Source of the DNA: Pseudomonadota bacterium | Lineage (GTDB): Bacteria > Pseudomonadota > Alphaproteobacteria > Rhizobiales > Kaistiaceae | Direction of reading: 5' to 3' | DNA: 8,331 bases | NCBI GenBank assembly: GCA_023433185.1 | Contig: JAEZEN010000541.1 | Location: 1 to 8,331, forward strand | Shown here: one piece after another, positions 1 through 6,609 of the stretch | How the letters are laid out: the number at the start of each line of letters is the position of its first letter | Numbering within the stretch: position 1 is the stretch's first letter | Notes under the pieces: model-generated | What the model was told of the DNA's origin: nothing | The model's database searches: none | Seen by the model: only the letters and a program-made list of their open reading frames with translations | Translations under genes and position numbers: made by a program

Positions 1-1515
1 GGCGGGACCGCCGCGAACGTCGAGCGAAGCGCCGGCGAGGCGGTCAACACCCGGGGCCGTCAGAAGCTCTATCAGGCGCGGGTCAAGATCTACCCGAAGC
101 GGGCCGAAGGATACTTCCGCCGCCTCAAGTGGATCGTCATGGCGGTGACGCTCGCCATCTACTGGGTGACGCCGTGGCTCCGCTGGGACCGGGGGCCTTT
201 CGCGCCGGACCAGGCGGTGCTGGTCGACCTCGCCAACCGGCGCTTCTACAAGTTCTTCATCGAGATCTGGCCTCAGGAATTCTACTATGTCGCCGGTCTC
301 CTGATCATGGCCGGCCTCGGCCTGTTCCTGGTCACATCGGTGGCCGGCCGGGTGTGGTGCGGCTACACCTGCCCGCAGACGGTGTGGACCGACCTCTACA
401 TCTGGGTCGAGCGCCTGATCGAGGGTGATCGCAACGCCCGCATGAAGCTCGACAAGGAGCCGTGGACGGGGTCGAAGATCGCCAAGCGGAGTGCCGTCTA
501 CGCGGTCTGGCTGCTGATCGGTCTTGCCACCGGCGGCGCCTGGATCTTCTACTTTGCCGATGCGCCGACGCTGCTCATGCAGTTCGTCACCGGAGAGGCG
601 GCGTCGATCGCCTACATCACGGTCGCCGTCCTGACCGCCACCACCTTCGTCTTCGCCGGCTTCATGCGCGAGCAGGTCTGCATCTACATGTGCCCTTGGC
701 CGCGGATCCAGGGCGCGATGCTCGACGAGGATTCGCTGCTCGTCACCTACAACGGCTGGCGCGGCGAGCCGCGCTCGCGCCACCAGAAGAAGGCGCTTGC
801 CGAGGGCCTCGACGTCGGCGACTGCGTCGACTGCAATGCCTGCGTCGCGGTGTGCCCGATGGGCATCGACATCCGCGACGGCAACCAGCTCGAGTGCATC
901 ACCTGCGCGCTCTGCATCGACGCCTGCGACGGCGTCATGGGCAAGCTCGGCAAGCCGCTCAACCTCATCTCCTACACGACGCTCCGCGACTACAACGCCC
1001 ACGAGGCCGAGGCACGGACGGTCGGCCGCGCCGTTGCCACCGCGCACCAGAAGCAGGTCGGCCTCTCGCACGTCATCCGGCCGCGGACCCTCCTCTATGC
1101 GGGCCTGTGGTGCCTGGTCGGCGTCCTCATGCTCGTCGGCGTGCTGACCCGCGACCGGCTCGACATCAACGTCATCCCCGACCGCAACCCGCTCTACGTG
1201 ACGCTCTCCGACGGCTCGACCCGCAACGGCTACACCCTCAAGGTGCTCAACATGGTCAACGAGCCGCGCAGCTTCGAGGTGTCGATCGAAGGCCTGCCCG
1301 GGGCCGGCATGTGGATCGCCGCCGAGGACAGCCACCAGCCGGCGAAGGCCATCGGCGTCGACGTCGACGCCGACCGCTTGCGCGAGATCAAGGTCTTCGT
1401 CTCGCAGCCGGGCAATCTCGCCAGGCCCGGCCTCACCAACTTCTCCTTCGCCGTCCGCGATCTCGACGGCTCGGAGGCGAGCAGCGCCGCCGCCGACTTC
1501 TATGCGCCGGAGTAG
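1..1515 (+). CDS. ccoG: CcoG/FixG, cbb3 oxidase assembly polyferredoxin and copper reductase (5' partial)
   Basis: Inner-membrane iron-sulfur protein needed for cytochrome cbb3 oxidase maturation; work on the family assigns it cupric reductase activity, giving Cu(I) to the assembly pathway. The reading frame is open from base 1, so the start lies upstream; the ATG at 139 is internal to the first membrane helix and is not the start. Visible: 504 residues, probably lacking only a short N-terminus. Fragment numbering: helices near 44-59, 95-114, 166-186, 202-221 and 364-382; CxxxCP pairs C120/C124 and C227/C231; two 4Fe-4S ferredoxin motifs, C275-C278-C281-C285P and C299-C302-C305-C309; and a C-terminal Ig-like periplasmic domain from about 390 (FixG_C type). 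All iron-sulfur ligands are present. It is followed 4 nt later by fixH, so it heads the visible part of the ccoGHIS operon. Identification is very secure; the reductase role is from family knowledge. Confidence 0.97.
   Translation, partial: GGTAANVERSAGEAVNTRGRQKLYQARVKIYPKRAEGYFRRLKWIVMAVTLAIYWVTPWLRWDRGPFAPDQAVLVDLANRRFYKFFIEIWPQEFYYVAGLLIMAGLGLFLVTSVAGRVWCGYTCPQTVWTDLYIWVERLIEGDRNARMKLDKEPWTGSKIAKRSAVYAVWLLIGLATGGAWIFYFADAPTLLMQFVTGEAASIAYITVAVLTATTFVFAGFMREQVCIYMCPWPRIQGAMLDEDSLLVTYNGWRGEPRSRHQKKALAEGLDVGDCVDCNACVAVCPMGIDIRDGNQLECITCALCIDACDGVMGKLGKPLNLISYTTLRDYNAHEAEARTVGRAVATAHQKQVGLSHVIRPRTLLYAGLWCLVGVLMLVGVLTRDRLDINVIPDRNPLYVTLSDGSTRNGYTLKVLNMVNEPRSFEVSIEGLPGAGMWIAAEDSHQPAKAIGVDVDADRLREIKVFVSQPGNLARPGLTNFSFAVRDLDGSEASSAAADFYAPE
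1509..1512 (+). promoter_or_regulatory. Ribosome binding site of fixH
   Basis: GGAG lies 7 nt before the ATG at 1520, inside the last codons of ccoG. It favours the 1520 start over the in-frame ATG at 1502, which would add six residues (MRRSRL) not expected in FixH. Confidence 0.65.
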
Positions 1516-1519
1516 GCTG

Positions 1520-2026
1520 ATGACGTCCTTCCGCAATCCCCTCCGCTTCAACGACGATAATCCCTTCACCGGCCGTCACATGCTGGCGCTGATCCTCGCC
1601 TTCTTCGGCACGGTCGTCTCCGTCAACCTCGTGATGGCGTTCTTCGCGACCGGGACCTTTCCCGGGCTCGTCGTGAAGAACAGCTATGTCGCCAGCCAGA
1701 ACTACAACCGGGCCCTGGCCGAGACGCGGGCACAGGCGGCGACAGGATGGCGCATGGCGATCGGCGCCGAGGCCGGTATCGTCGCCGTCACGCTGGAGGA
1801 CCGTGACGGCACGCCGCTCGGCCGCCTCGCGGTGACCGCCGCGGTGGGGCGTCCGTCGACGACGCAGCAGGACCGCATCGTCGATCTCGTCGAGACGCCG
1901 GCAGGCTATCGCGCCACCGAGGCGCTCGCGCCGGGCCAGTGGGAGGTGGCGGTCGAGGTGCGCGAGGACGACGTGCTCGTCTTCGCCGGGCGCGAGCGCA
2001 TCCATGTCGCCGGCGGGCCCGGGTGA
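1520..2026 (+). CDS. fixH: FixH/CcoH, cbb3 oxidase assembly membrane protein
   Basis: Small inner-membrane protein that associates with the cbb3 oxidase subunits and is needed for stable assembly; its exact biochemistry is unsettled in the family. The 168-residue product begins MTSFRNPLRF, has the FTGRHML segment, one hydrophobic helix at about residues 21-43, then the conserved stretch around TFPGLVVKNSYVASQNYN, followed by a periplasmic beta-rich domain with the usual GW motif. Length and layout match FixH. The start at 1520 is chosen over 1502 because of the GGAG at 1509-1512 and the better N-terminus. The gene lies 4 nt after ccoG, and its stop (2024-2026) shares a base with the ATG of fixI (TGATG), so translation is probably coupled. 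Nothing looks broken. Confidence 0.95.
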   Translation: MTSFRNPLRFNDDNPFTGRHMLALILAFFGTVVSVNLVMAFFATGTFPGLVVKNSYVASQNYNRALAETRAQAATGWRMAIGAEAGIVAVTLEDRDGTPLGRLAVTAAVGRPSTTQQDRIVDLVETPAGYRATEALAPGQWEVAVEVREDDVLVFAGRERIHVAGGPG

Positions 2027-4323
2027 TGGACGCACGCGACCCGATCCCGGTGAGCGGCGGCTGCTGCACGCCCGCCGCCTTCGTCCGCACCACCGGCGGC
2101 GTCGACCCGGCCTTCGTGCGCCGCAAGGAGGACGGTACGGGCCATGTCGACTTCCTCGTGCCGGAGATGCACTGCGCGGCCTGCATCGGCAAGATCGAGG
2201 ACGGGCTTTCGGCCCTTCCCGGCGTGACCCGCGCCCGCGCCAACCTCACCAGCCACCGCGTCGGCATCGATTTCGATGCCGACGCCGGCGACCCCGACGC
2301 CATGCTCGCGGCGATCGAGGCGGCGGGCTACGCGGCCCGGCCGTTCGATGCGCTCGCCTTCGATGCCGCGAACAGCGACCCGGTCGGCGGCGACCTCGTC
2401 CGCTGCATGGCGGTCGCCGGCTTCGCCGCCGGCAACATCATGCTGCTCTCGGTGTCGGTCTGGTCGGGAGCGAGCGATGCGACGCGCGAGCTGTTCCACT
2501 GGCTCTCGGCGCTGATCGCCCTGCCGGCCATCGCCTATGCGGGCCGGCCCTTCTTCCGCTCGGCGCTCCGCAGCATATCCGGCGGCGCGCTCAACATGGA
2601 CGTGCCGATCACCATCGGCGTGCTGCTGGCGGCGGCGATGAGCCTCTACGAGACCGCGACCGGCGGCCCGCACGCCTATTTCGATGCTGCCGTCTCGCTC
2701 CTCTTCTTCCTCCTCGTCGGCCGCTTCCTCGACTACCGGATGCGCGACGTCGCCCGCTCGGCCGCGGCGCGGCTCACCTCGCTCTCGGCGCGGAGCGCCA
2801 TGCGCATCGCGCCCGATGGTTCGGCCGTGCTGGTGCCGATCGCCGATATCGCGCCCGGCGACACCGTGCGGGTCGCCGCCGGCGAGCGCGTCCCGGTCGA
2901 CGGCATGGTCGTGGCCGGGACCAGCGACATCGACAAGTCGATGCTCACCGGCGAGGCCGAGCCCGAGCCGCTCCGCGAGGGCGGCCGTGCCTTTGCCGGC
3001 ACCCTCAACCTCACCGGCCCGCTGACCGTCCGTGTGACGGCCCGGTCGCGCGATACGCTCCTCGCCGAGATCGTGCGCCTGATGGAAGCGGCGGAGGAGA
3101 CCTCCGGCCGCTATGTCCGCCTCGCCGACCGCATCTCGCGGCACTACGCGCCCTTCGTCCATATCCTCGCCGTCGCCACCGTCGTCGGCTGGCTGCTTGT
3201 CGGGGCCGGCTGGCACATGGCGCTGACCACGGCGGTCGCCGTGCTAATCATCACCTGCCCCTGCGCCCTCGGCCTCGCCGTGCCGGCGGTGCAGGTGGTG
3301 GCGAGCGGCTTCCTCCTCGGCCGCGGCATCATGGTCAAGGACGGCAGCGCCCTCGAGCGAATGGCGGAGATCGACACCGTCGTCTTCGACAAGACCGGCA
3401 CGCTCACCGAAGGCGAGCCGCGGCTGTCCCGCTCGCCGGCCGCCACCCCGGCGGAATGGGCGATCGCCGCAGCACTGGGCGGCCAGAGCCGCCATCCGCT
3501 TGGCCGGGCGCTGGCGGCGGCCGCCGGACCCGGCAGCCGCCTCGCACCGGCGCTCGACGACATCGTCGAGCGTCCCGGCGACGGCATGGAGGGCCGCCTG
3601 GGCGACCGCATCGTCCGCCTCGGCCGTCGCGGTTTCGTGGGCGGCGCCGAGGGTGCGACAGCGCCGGGCGAGAGCGAGATCTGGCTCCGGGTCGGCGACG
3701 CGCCGGCGCTCCGCTTCGGGTTCGAGGATGCGCTAAGGCGTGATGCCGCGCAGACGGTTGCGGCCCTGAACGCGAAGGGCCTGCGCGTCCTCCTTCTCTC
3801 GGGAGACCGGGCGGAGGCGGTGCGGGCCGCCGCCCATGCCACCGGGATCGCCGAATGGCGGGCCGGGTGCCGACCCTCCGACAAGGCGGCGGCGCTCGCC
3901 GGTCTGGCCGCCGAGGGCCGCCGCGTCCTCATGGTCGGCGACGGCATCAACGACGCGCCGGCGCTCGCCTCCGCCTTCGTTTCGATGTCGCCGGCCAGCG
4001 CCGCCGACATCAGCCAGGCGGCGGCCGACATCGTCTTCACCGGGCGCAGCCTCGCACCGGTGGCGACGACGTTCGGGGTGGCGCGCGTCGCCCGCCGGGT
4101 CATCCGGCAGAACTTCGTGCTGGCGATCGGCTACAACCTGATCGCCGTGCCGGTCGCCATCCTCGGCTTCGCGACGCCGATGATCGCGGCGATCGCCATG
4201 TCGACCTCCTCGGTCCTGGTCATCGGCAACGCGCTCAAGCTGCCCTTCCTGGTGCGGCTCGCCGAGCGGCACCGCGCGCCGCCGGCCGCCGCCGTCCTCG
4301 ATCCCGTGGAGCGCGTGGCATGA
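2026..4323 (+). CDS. fixI: FixI/CcoI, P1B-type copper-transporting ATPase for cbb3 oxidase
   Basis: ATP-driven Cu(I) exporter of the CtpA/CopA2 kind, delivering copper to the periplasmic side for the CuB centre of CcoN rather than for detoxification. The 765-residue product contains, in order: an N-terminal Cys pair (C13-C14); a heavy-metal-associated domain with MHCAAC at 48-53; several membrane helices; the actuator TGE at 308-310; the ion-binding CPC at 411-413; the phosphorylation site DKTGT with D455; the HP dipeptide at 490-491; the GDGIND hinge at 638-643; YN at 703-704 and MSTSS at 725-729 in the last helices, the Cu(I) signature set. The frame is open further upstream, but ATG 2026 is chosen because it overlaps the fixH stop and gives a normal length. 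Its stop overlaps ccoS as ATGA. No strong Shine-Dalgarno is seen, so re-initiation after fixH is likely. Function is assigned from motifs plus operon context. Confidence 0.97.
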   Translation: MDARDPIPVSGGCCTPAAFVRTTGGVDPAFVRRKEDGTGHVDFLVPEMHCAACIGKIEDGLSALPGVTRARANLTSHRVGIDFDADAGDPDAMLAAIEAAGYAARPFDALAFDAANSDPVGGDLVRCMAVAGFAAGNIMLLSVSVWSGASDATRELFHWLSALIALPAIAYAGRPFFRSALRSISGGALNMDVPITIGVLLAAAMSLYETATGGPHAYFDAAVSLLFFLLVGRFLDYRMRDVARSAAARLTSLSARSAMRIAPDGSAVLVPIADIAPGDTVRVAAGERVPVDGMVVAGTSDIDKSMLTGEAEPEPLREGGRAFAGTLNLTGPLTVRVTARSRDTLLAEIVRLMEAAEETSGRYVRLADRISRHYAPFVHILAVATVVGWLLVGAGWHMALTTAVAVLIITCPCALGLAVPAVQVVASGFLLGRGIMVKDGSALERMAEIDTVVFDKTGTLTEGEPRLSRSPAATPAEWAIAAALGGQSRHPLGRALAAAAGPGSRLAPALDDIVERPGDGMEGRLGDRIVRLGRRGFVGGAEGATAPGESEIWLRVGDAPALRFGFEDALRRDAAQTVAALNAKGLRVLLLSGDRAEAVRAAAHATGIAEWRAGCRPSDKAAALAGLAAEGRRVLMVGDGINDAPALASAFVSMSPASAADISQAAADIVFTGRSLAPVATTFGVARVARRVIRQNFVLAIGYNLIAVPVAILGFATPMIAAIAMSTSSVLVIGNALKLPFLVRLAERHRAPPAAAVLDPVERVA
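4308..4311 (+). promoter_or_regulatory. Ribosome binding site of ccoS
   Basis: GGAG inside the last codons of fixI, 8 nt before the ATG at 4320; it supports the short ccoS gene as a real translated unit. Confidence 0.6.
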
Positions 4324-4481
4324 ACGGCCTGATGATCCTGATCCCGATCGCCCTCCTTCTCGGCGGCGTCGGGCTGGCGGCGTTCCTCTGGTCGCTCCGC
4401 GCCGGCCAGTTCGACGATCTCGACGGCGCCGCCGTCCGCATCCTCCGCGACGACGACGCCACGCATCCGCCGCCGCCCTGA
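4320..4481 (+). CDS. ccoS: CcoS/FixS, small cbb3 oxidase maturation protein
   Basis: A 53-residue single-helix protein required in known systems for insertion of haem b and copper into CcoN; mechanism unknown. It starts MNGLMILIPIALLLGGVGLA, one N-terminal membrane helix with no cleavable-signal look. The conserved W-S-L-R-x-GQFDDLDGAA segment at about 24-38 follows, and is the hallmark of the family. The tail is acidic (DDD at 44-46) and ends in four prolines. ATG 4320 overlaps the fixI stop (ATGA) and has GGAG upstream, so it is translationally coupled and ends the operon. Its stop is 20 nt from the stop of the convergent SDR gene. The gene is short and easily missed by length cut-offs, but the motif makes it secure. 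Confidence 0.95.
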   Translation: MNGLMILIPIALLLGGVGLAAFLWSLRAGQFDDLDGAAVRILRDDDATHPPPP

Positions 4482-4501
4482 GGCAACGCCCTCGGCGCCC
4501 C

Positions 4502-5170
4502 TCACCAGGGCAGTTCGTGGCCTTCGGCGTGCTGGAACCGGCCGGTATTGTCGAGGCTCAGTTCGTCGATGCGGGCGACCATCCGCGCCGCCGCGTCCGG
4601 CGCCTCGACCGCAGCCGGATTGCCCTTGCCGCCCATGTCGGTCTTGACCATGCCCGGATGGAGGAGGAGCACCGGGATGCCGCGCGGCTTGAGATCGAGG
4701 GCGAGGTTGACGCCGCCCATGTTCACCGCCGCCTTCGACATGCGGTAGCCGTAGGTGTTGCCCGAGCCGTTGTCGCCGATCGAGCCCGAGCGGCTGGTGA
4801 CGATCACCACCTTGCTGCCCTTGTGGAGGTGCGGCAGCAGCGCCCGCGTCACGCGCAGCGGACCGAGCGTGTTGACCTCGAACTGCTTGCGGATGCGCTC
4901 GAAGCTGAGGTCCTCGAGCGTCTCGTTGGAGTGGATGGCGGCGTTGTTGATGAGGATGTCGATCTGCGTGTCGCCGAGGCTGGTGGCGAGCCGGTCGACC
5001 GCCGCGTCGTCGGCGACCTCGACCCCCTCGTAGACCGTGACGCCGAGATCGGTGAGCGCCTGCGAGCCGACGCGGCAGGCGGCAAGCACGGTGTCGCCGC
5101 GCCCTGCATAGATTCGGGCGAGCGCGAGGCCGATGCCGCGGTTCGCGCCGGTGATCAGGACGGTGGCCAT
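4502..5170 (-). CDS. C-factor-like short-chain dehydrogenase/reductase (SDR)
   Basis: Predicted cytosolic NAD(P)-dependent oxidoreductase with a Rossmann fold; the substrate cannot be told. The 222-residue product carries the classical SDR set: the cofactor motif TGANRGIG at 7-14, NNAA at 75-78, the catalytic Asn N100, Ser (S128 most likely), and YRMSK with Y142 and K146. The short length and layout resemble the 'C-factor' SDR subgroup named after Myxococcus CsgA, but that resemblance does not imply signalling. The start at 5170 is chosen over in-frame ATGs at 5212 and 5203: it begins directly with the beta strand before the cofactor motif, and GAGGAG lies 8 nt upstream. It is 45 nt downstream of the DUF1178 gene, so probably last in the comF-nitrilase-DUF1178 transcript. 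It is convergent with ccoS. Confidence 0.92.
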   Translation of the reverse strand: MATVLITGANRGIGLALARIYAGRGDTVLAACRVGSQALTDLGVTVYEGVEVADDAAVDRLATSLGDTQIDILINNAAIHSNETLEDLSFERIRKQFEVNTLGPLRVTRALLPHLHKGSKVVIVTSRSGSIGDNGSGNTYGYRMSKAAVNMGGVNLALDLKPRGIPVLLLHPGMVKTDMGGKGNPAAVEAPDAAARMVARIDELSLDNTGRFQHAEGHELPW

Positions 5171-5178
5171 TGTCTCGT

Positions 5179-5184
5179 CTCCTC
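5179..5184 (-). promoter_or_regulatory. Ribosome binding site of the SDR gene
   Basis: On the minus strand GAGGAG stands 8 nt before the ATG at 5170. It is the strongest Shine-Dalgarno in the window and decides the start against the two upstream in-frame ATGs (5203 and 5212). Confidence 0.75.
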
Positions 5185-5215
5185 TTTCGCTCCCGGGCGC
5201 CATGGCCCCCACATC

Positions 5216-5719
5216 TCAGTTGCGCTCGTCGGGCACCGGCGGCAGCGGGGCGAACTCGATGCCTTCCTCGGCGAGCGCCTCCGCCTCCTCGCGGCTCGCC
5301 TCGCCATAGATGCCGCGCGGCTCGACCTCCTGGTAGTGGATCTTCCGCGCCTCCTCGGCGAACCGGTCGCCGACATAGTCGGCGCTCGCGGTGATCTTTT
5401 CGCGGAGCTCGCGCAGCGCCGCGATCATCGCCTTGCGGCGCGGGTCGGCGGCGAGCTGCATCGTCCCGCCCGGCGCCGAGTCCCCGGGTCCGCCGGCCGC
5501 GCCGCCCGGGTCTCCGACCGGTACCGGCGGTGGCGCTGTGCCCCTGTCCTTGCCGGCGCGGCCGATCGCGGGCGCCATCAGCGCCTTCTCGACCCTGACG
5601 CTGCCGCAGACGGCGCAGGTCACGCCCTTCGCGCCGGCGAGCCGGTCGTAGTCGTCGCCCGAGCGGAACCAGGCCTCGAATTCGTGGTCGCGGTGGCAGC
5701 GGAGCCGGAAGCGGATCAT
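5216..5719 (-). CDS. DUF1178 family zinc-ribbon-like protein
   Basis: Function unknown; DUF1178 proteins are found widely in Proteobacteria. The 167-residue product begins MIRFRLRCHRDHEFEAWF, with C8 (and H12) then CAVC at 35-38, which looks like a small zinc-binding ribbon. A low-complexity Pro/Gly-rich linker spans about 63-84. The C-terminal half has the family-typical acidic block around ADYVGDRFAEEARKIHY and EPRGIYGEAS, ending FAPLPPVPDERN. Length fits the family. The gene starts 7 nt after the nitrilase-family stop, and that TGA is part of its Shine-Dalgarno (TGAGG), so the two are translationally coupled. The repeated association with a nitrilase gene hints at a shared process, but none can be named. 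No signal peptide is visible, so it is probably cytosolic. Confidence 0.93.
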   Translation of the reverse strand: MIRFRLRCHRDHEFEAWFRSGDDYDRLAGAKGVTCAVCGSVRVEKALMAPAIGRAGKDRGTAPPPVPVGDPGGAAGGPGDSAPGGTMQLAADPRRKAMIAALRELREKITASADYVGDRFAEEARKIHYQEVEPRGIYGEASREEAEALAEEGIEFAPLPPVPDERN

Positions 5720-5724
5720 CGGCG

Positions 5725-5728
5725 CCTC
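5725..5728 (-). promoter_or_regulatory. Ribosome binding site of the DUF1178 gene, overlapping the upstream stop codon
   Basis: Minus-strand GAGG, 5 nt before the ATG at 5719. Its GA are the last two bases of the TGA stop (5727-5729) of the nitrilase-family gene, which suggests coupled translation. Confidence 0.6.
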
Positions 5729-6566
5729 ACGCCACGACCTGCGCCGCCGGCGGCGTGAAGTCGCGCCGGTTGGCGAGTGCCGGGATGCGGGCCCGCGCGT
5801 CGGCGCTCTCGGCCGGATCGATCCCGGCGACGATGACGCCCGGCTCCGTACCGGCCTCGGCGAGGATGCGGCCCCAGGGATCGACGATCATCGAATGGCC
5901 ATAGGTGTCGCGGCCGTCCTCATGGTGGCCGCCCTGCGCTGCGGAGACGACGAAGGCGCCGGTCTCGATGGCCCGCGCCCGCAGCAGCACATGCCAGTGC
6001 GCCTCGCCGGTGGTCTTCGTGAACGCCGCGGGAATGGCGATGACGGACGCGCCGGCGGACGCCAGCGCCTGGAAGAGCTGCGGGAAGCGCACGTCGTAGC
6101 ATACCGAGAGTCCGAGCCGGGCGAACGGCAGGTCGGCGACCACTGCCTCGGCACCGGGCCGGTAGAGGGCGGATTCCCGGTAGCTCTCGCCGCCGGGCAG
6201 GTTCACGTCGAACATGTGGATCTTGTCGTAGCGGGCGAGGATGGTGCCGTCGGGGGCGATCAGGTAGGCGCGGTTGGCCACCGATTCCGGGCCGAGCGAG
6301 ACGGCCATCGAGCCGATGTGGAGGAAGATGCCGAGGTCCCGCGCCAATGCCGTGAACCGGGCGAGTTCGGGATTGCCCACTTCCGGCGCGACGGCGGCGA
6401 GCAGCGTCGCCCGGTCGCGGCAGAGGATGTTGGTCATCTCCGGCGTTAGCACGTAGTCGGCGCCGGCCGCCGCGGCCTCGCGGATCAGGCGCTCGGCGTC
6501 GTCGAGATTGGCCGGAACAGAAGCGCCGCTCCGCATCTGGACGGCGGCGGCCTTGAAGACGGGCAT
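5727..6566 (-). CDS. Nitrilase-superfamily C-N hydrolase, deaminated glutathione amidase-like
   Basis: Cytosolic C-N hydrolase of the Nit1/YbeM-like branch. Members of this branch hydrolyse deaminated glutathione, a by-product of transaminases, as metabolite repair. The 279-residue product has the complete Glu-Lys-Cys triad: E43 in TPEMTN, K115 in YDKIHMFDV, and C156 in SVCYDVRFP. The KIHMFDVNLPGG and SYRES stretch (115-132) is typical of the Nit branch, and E127 is the second conserved Glu. The start at 6566 is preferred because MPVFKAAAVQM is the usual N-terminus. An in-frame ATG at 6629 would add 21 non-conserved residues and overlap comF. The Shine-Dalgarno is weak (GAGAGA about 9 nt upstream). 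It lies 43 nt after comF and 7 nt before DUF1178. Family membership is secure; the substrate is inferred from motif resemblance, and an omega-amidase or other amide substrate cannot be excluded. Confidence 0.92.
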   Translation of the reverse strand: MPVFKAAAVQMRSGASVPANLDDAERLIREAAAAGADYVLTPEMTNILCRDRATLLAAVAPEVGNPELARFTALARDLGIFLHIGSMAVSLGPESVANRAYLIAPDGTILARYDKIHMFDVNLPGGESYRESALYRPGAEAVVADLPFARLGLSVCYDVRFPQLFQALASAGASVIAIPAAFTKTTGEAHWHVLLRARAIETGAFVVSAAQGGHHEDGRDTYGHSMIVDPWGRILAEAGTEPGVIVAGIDPAESADARARIPALANRRDFTPPAAQVVA

Positions 6567-6609
6567 TTCGGGGTATCTCTCGGATCTGGCTGCCTCGGGA
6601 CAATATCGT

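Noticed and set aside
139..1515. CcoG starting at the ATG at 139
   Set aside because: The frame is open to base 1, and the upstream residues (for example KLYQARVKIYPKRAEGYFRR) are typical CcoG sequence, so the gene is 5'-truncated by the window.
1906..3216. 436-residue minus-strand open frame opposite fixH/fixI, and a 579-residue plus-strand frame at 2004-3743
   Set aside because: Both overlap the clearly real fixI, have biased Arg/Gly/Ala/His composition and no recognisable motif; open shadow frames are expected at this GC content.
1..4481. FNR/FixK-type anaerobox (TTGAT-N4-ATCAA) for the fix genes
   Set aside because: None seen; the promoter of this operon should lie upstream of the window.
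4479..4504. Possible terminator hairpin TGAGG/CCTCA between ccoS and the SDR gene
   Set aside because: Only 5 bp of stem with a 16-nt loop, no T-run, and the arms are just the two stop codons plus neighbouring bases.
4517..5758. 413-residue plus-strand open frame across the SDR and DUF1178 genes
   Set aside because: It is antisense to two genes with intact family motifs and has the composition of a shadow frame.
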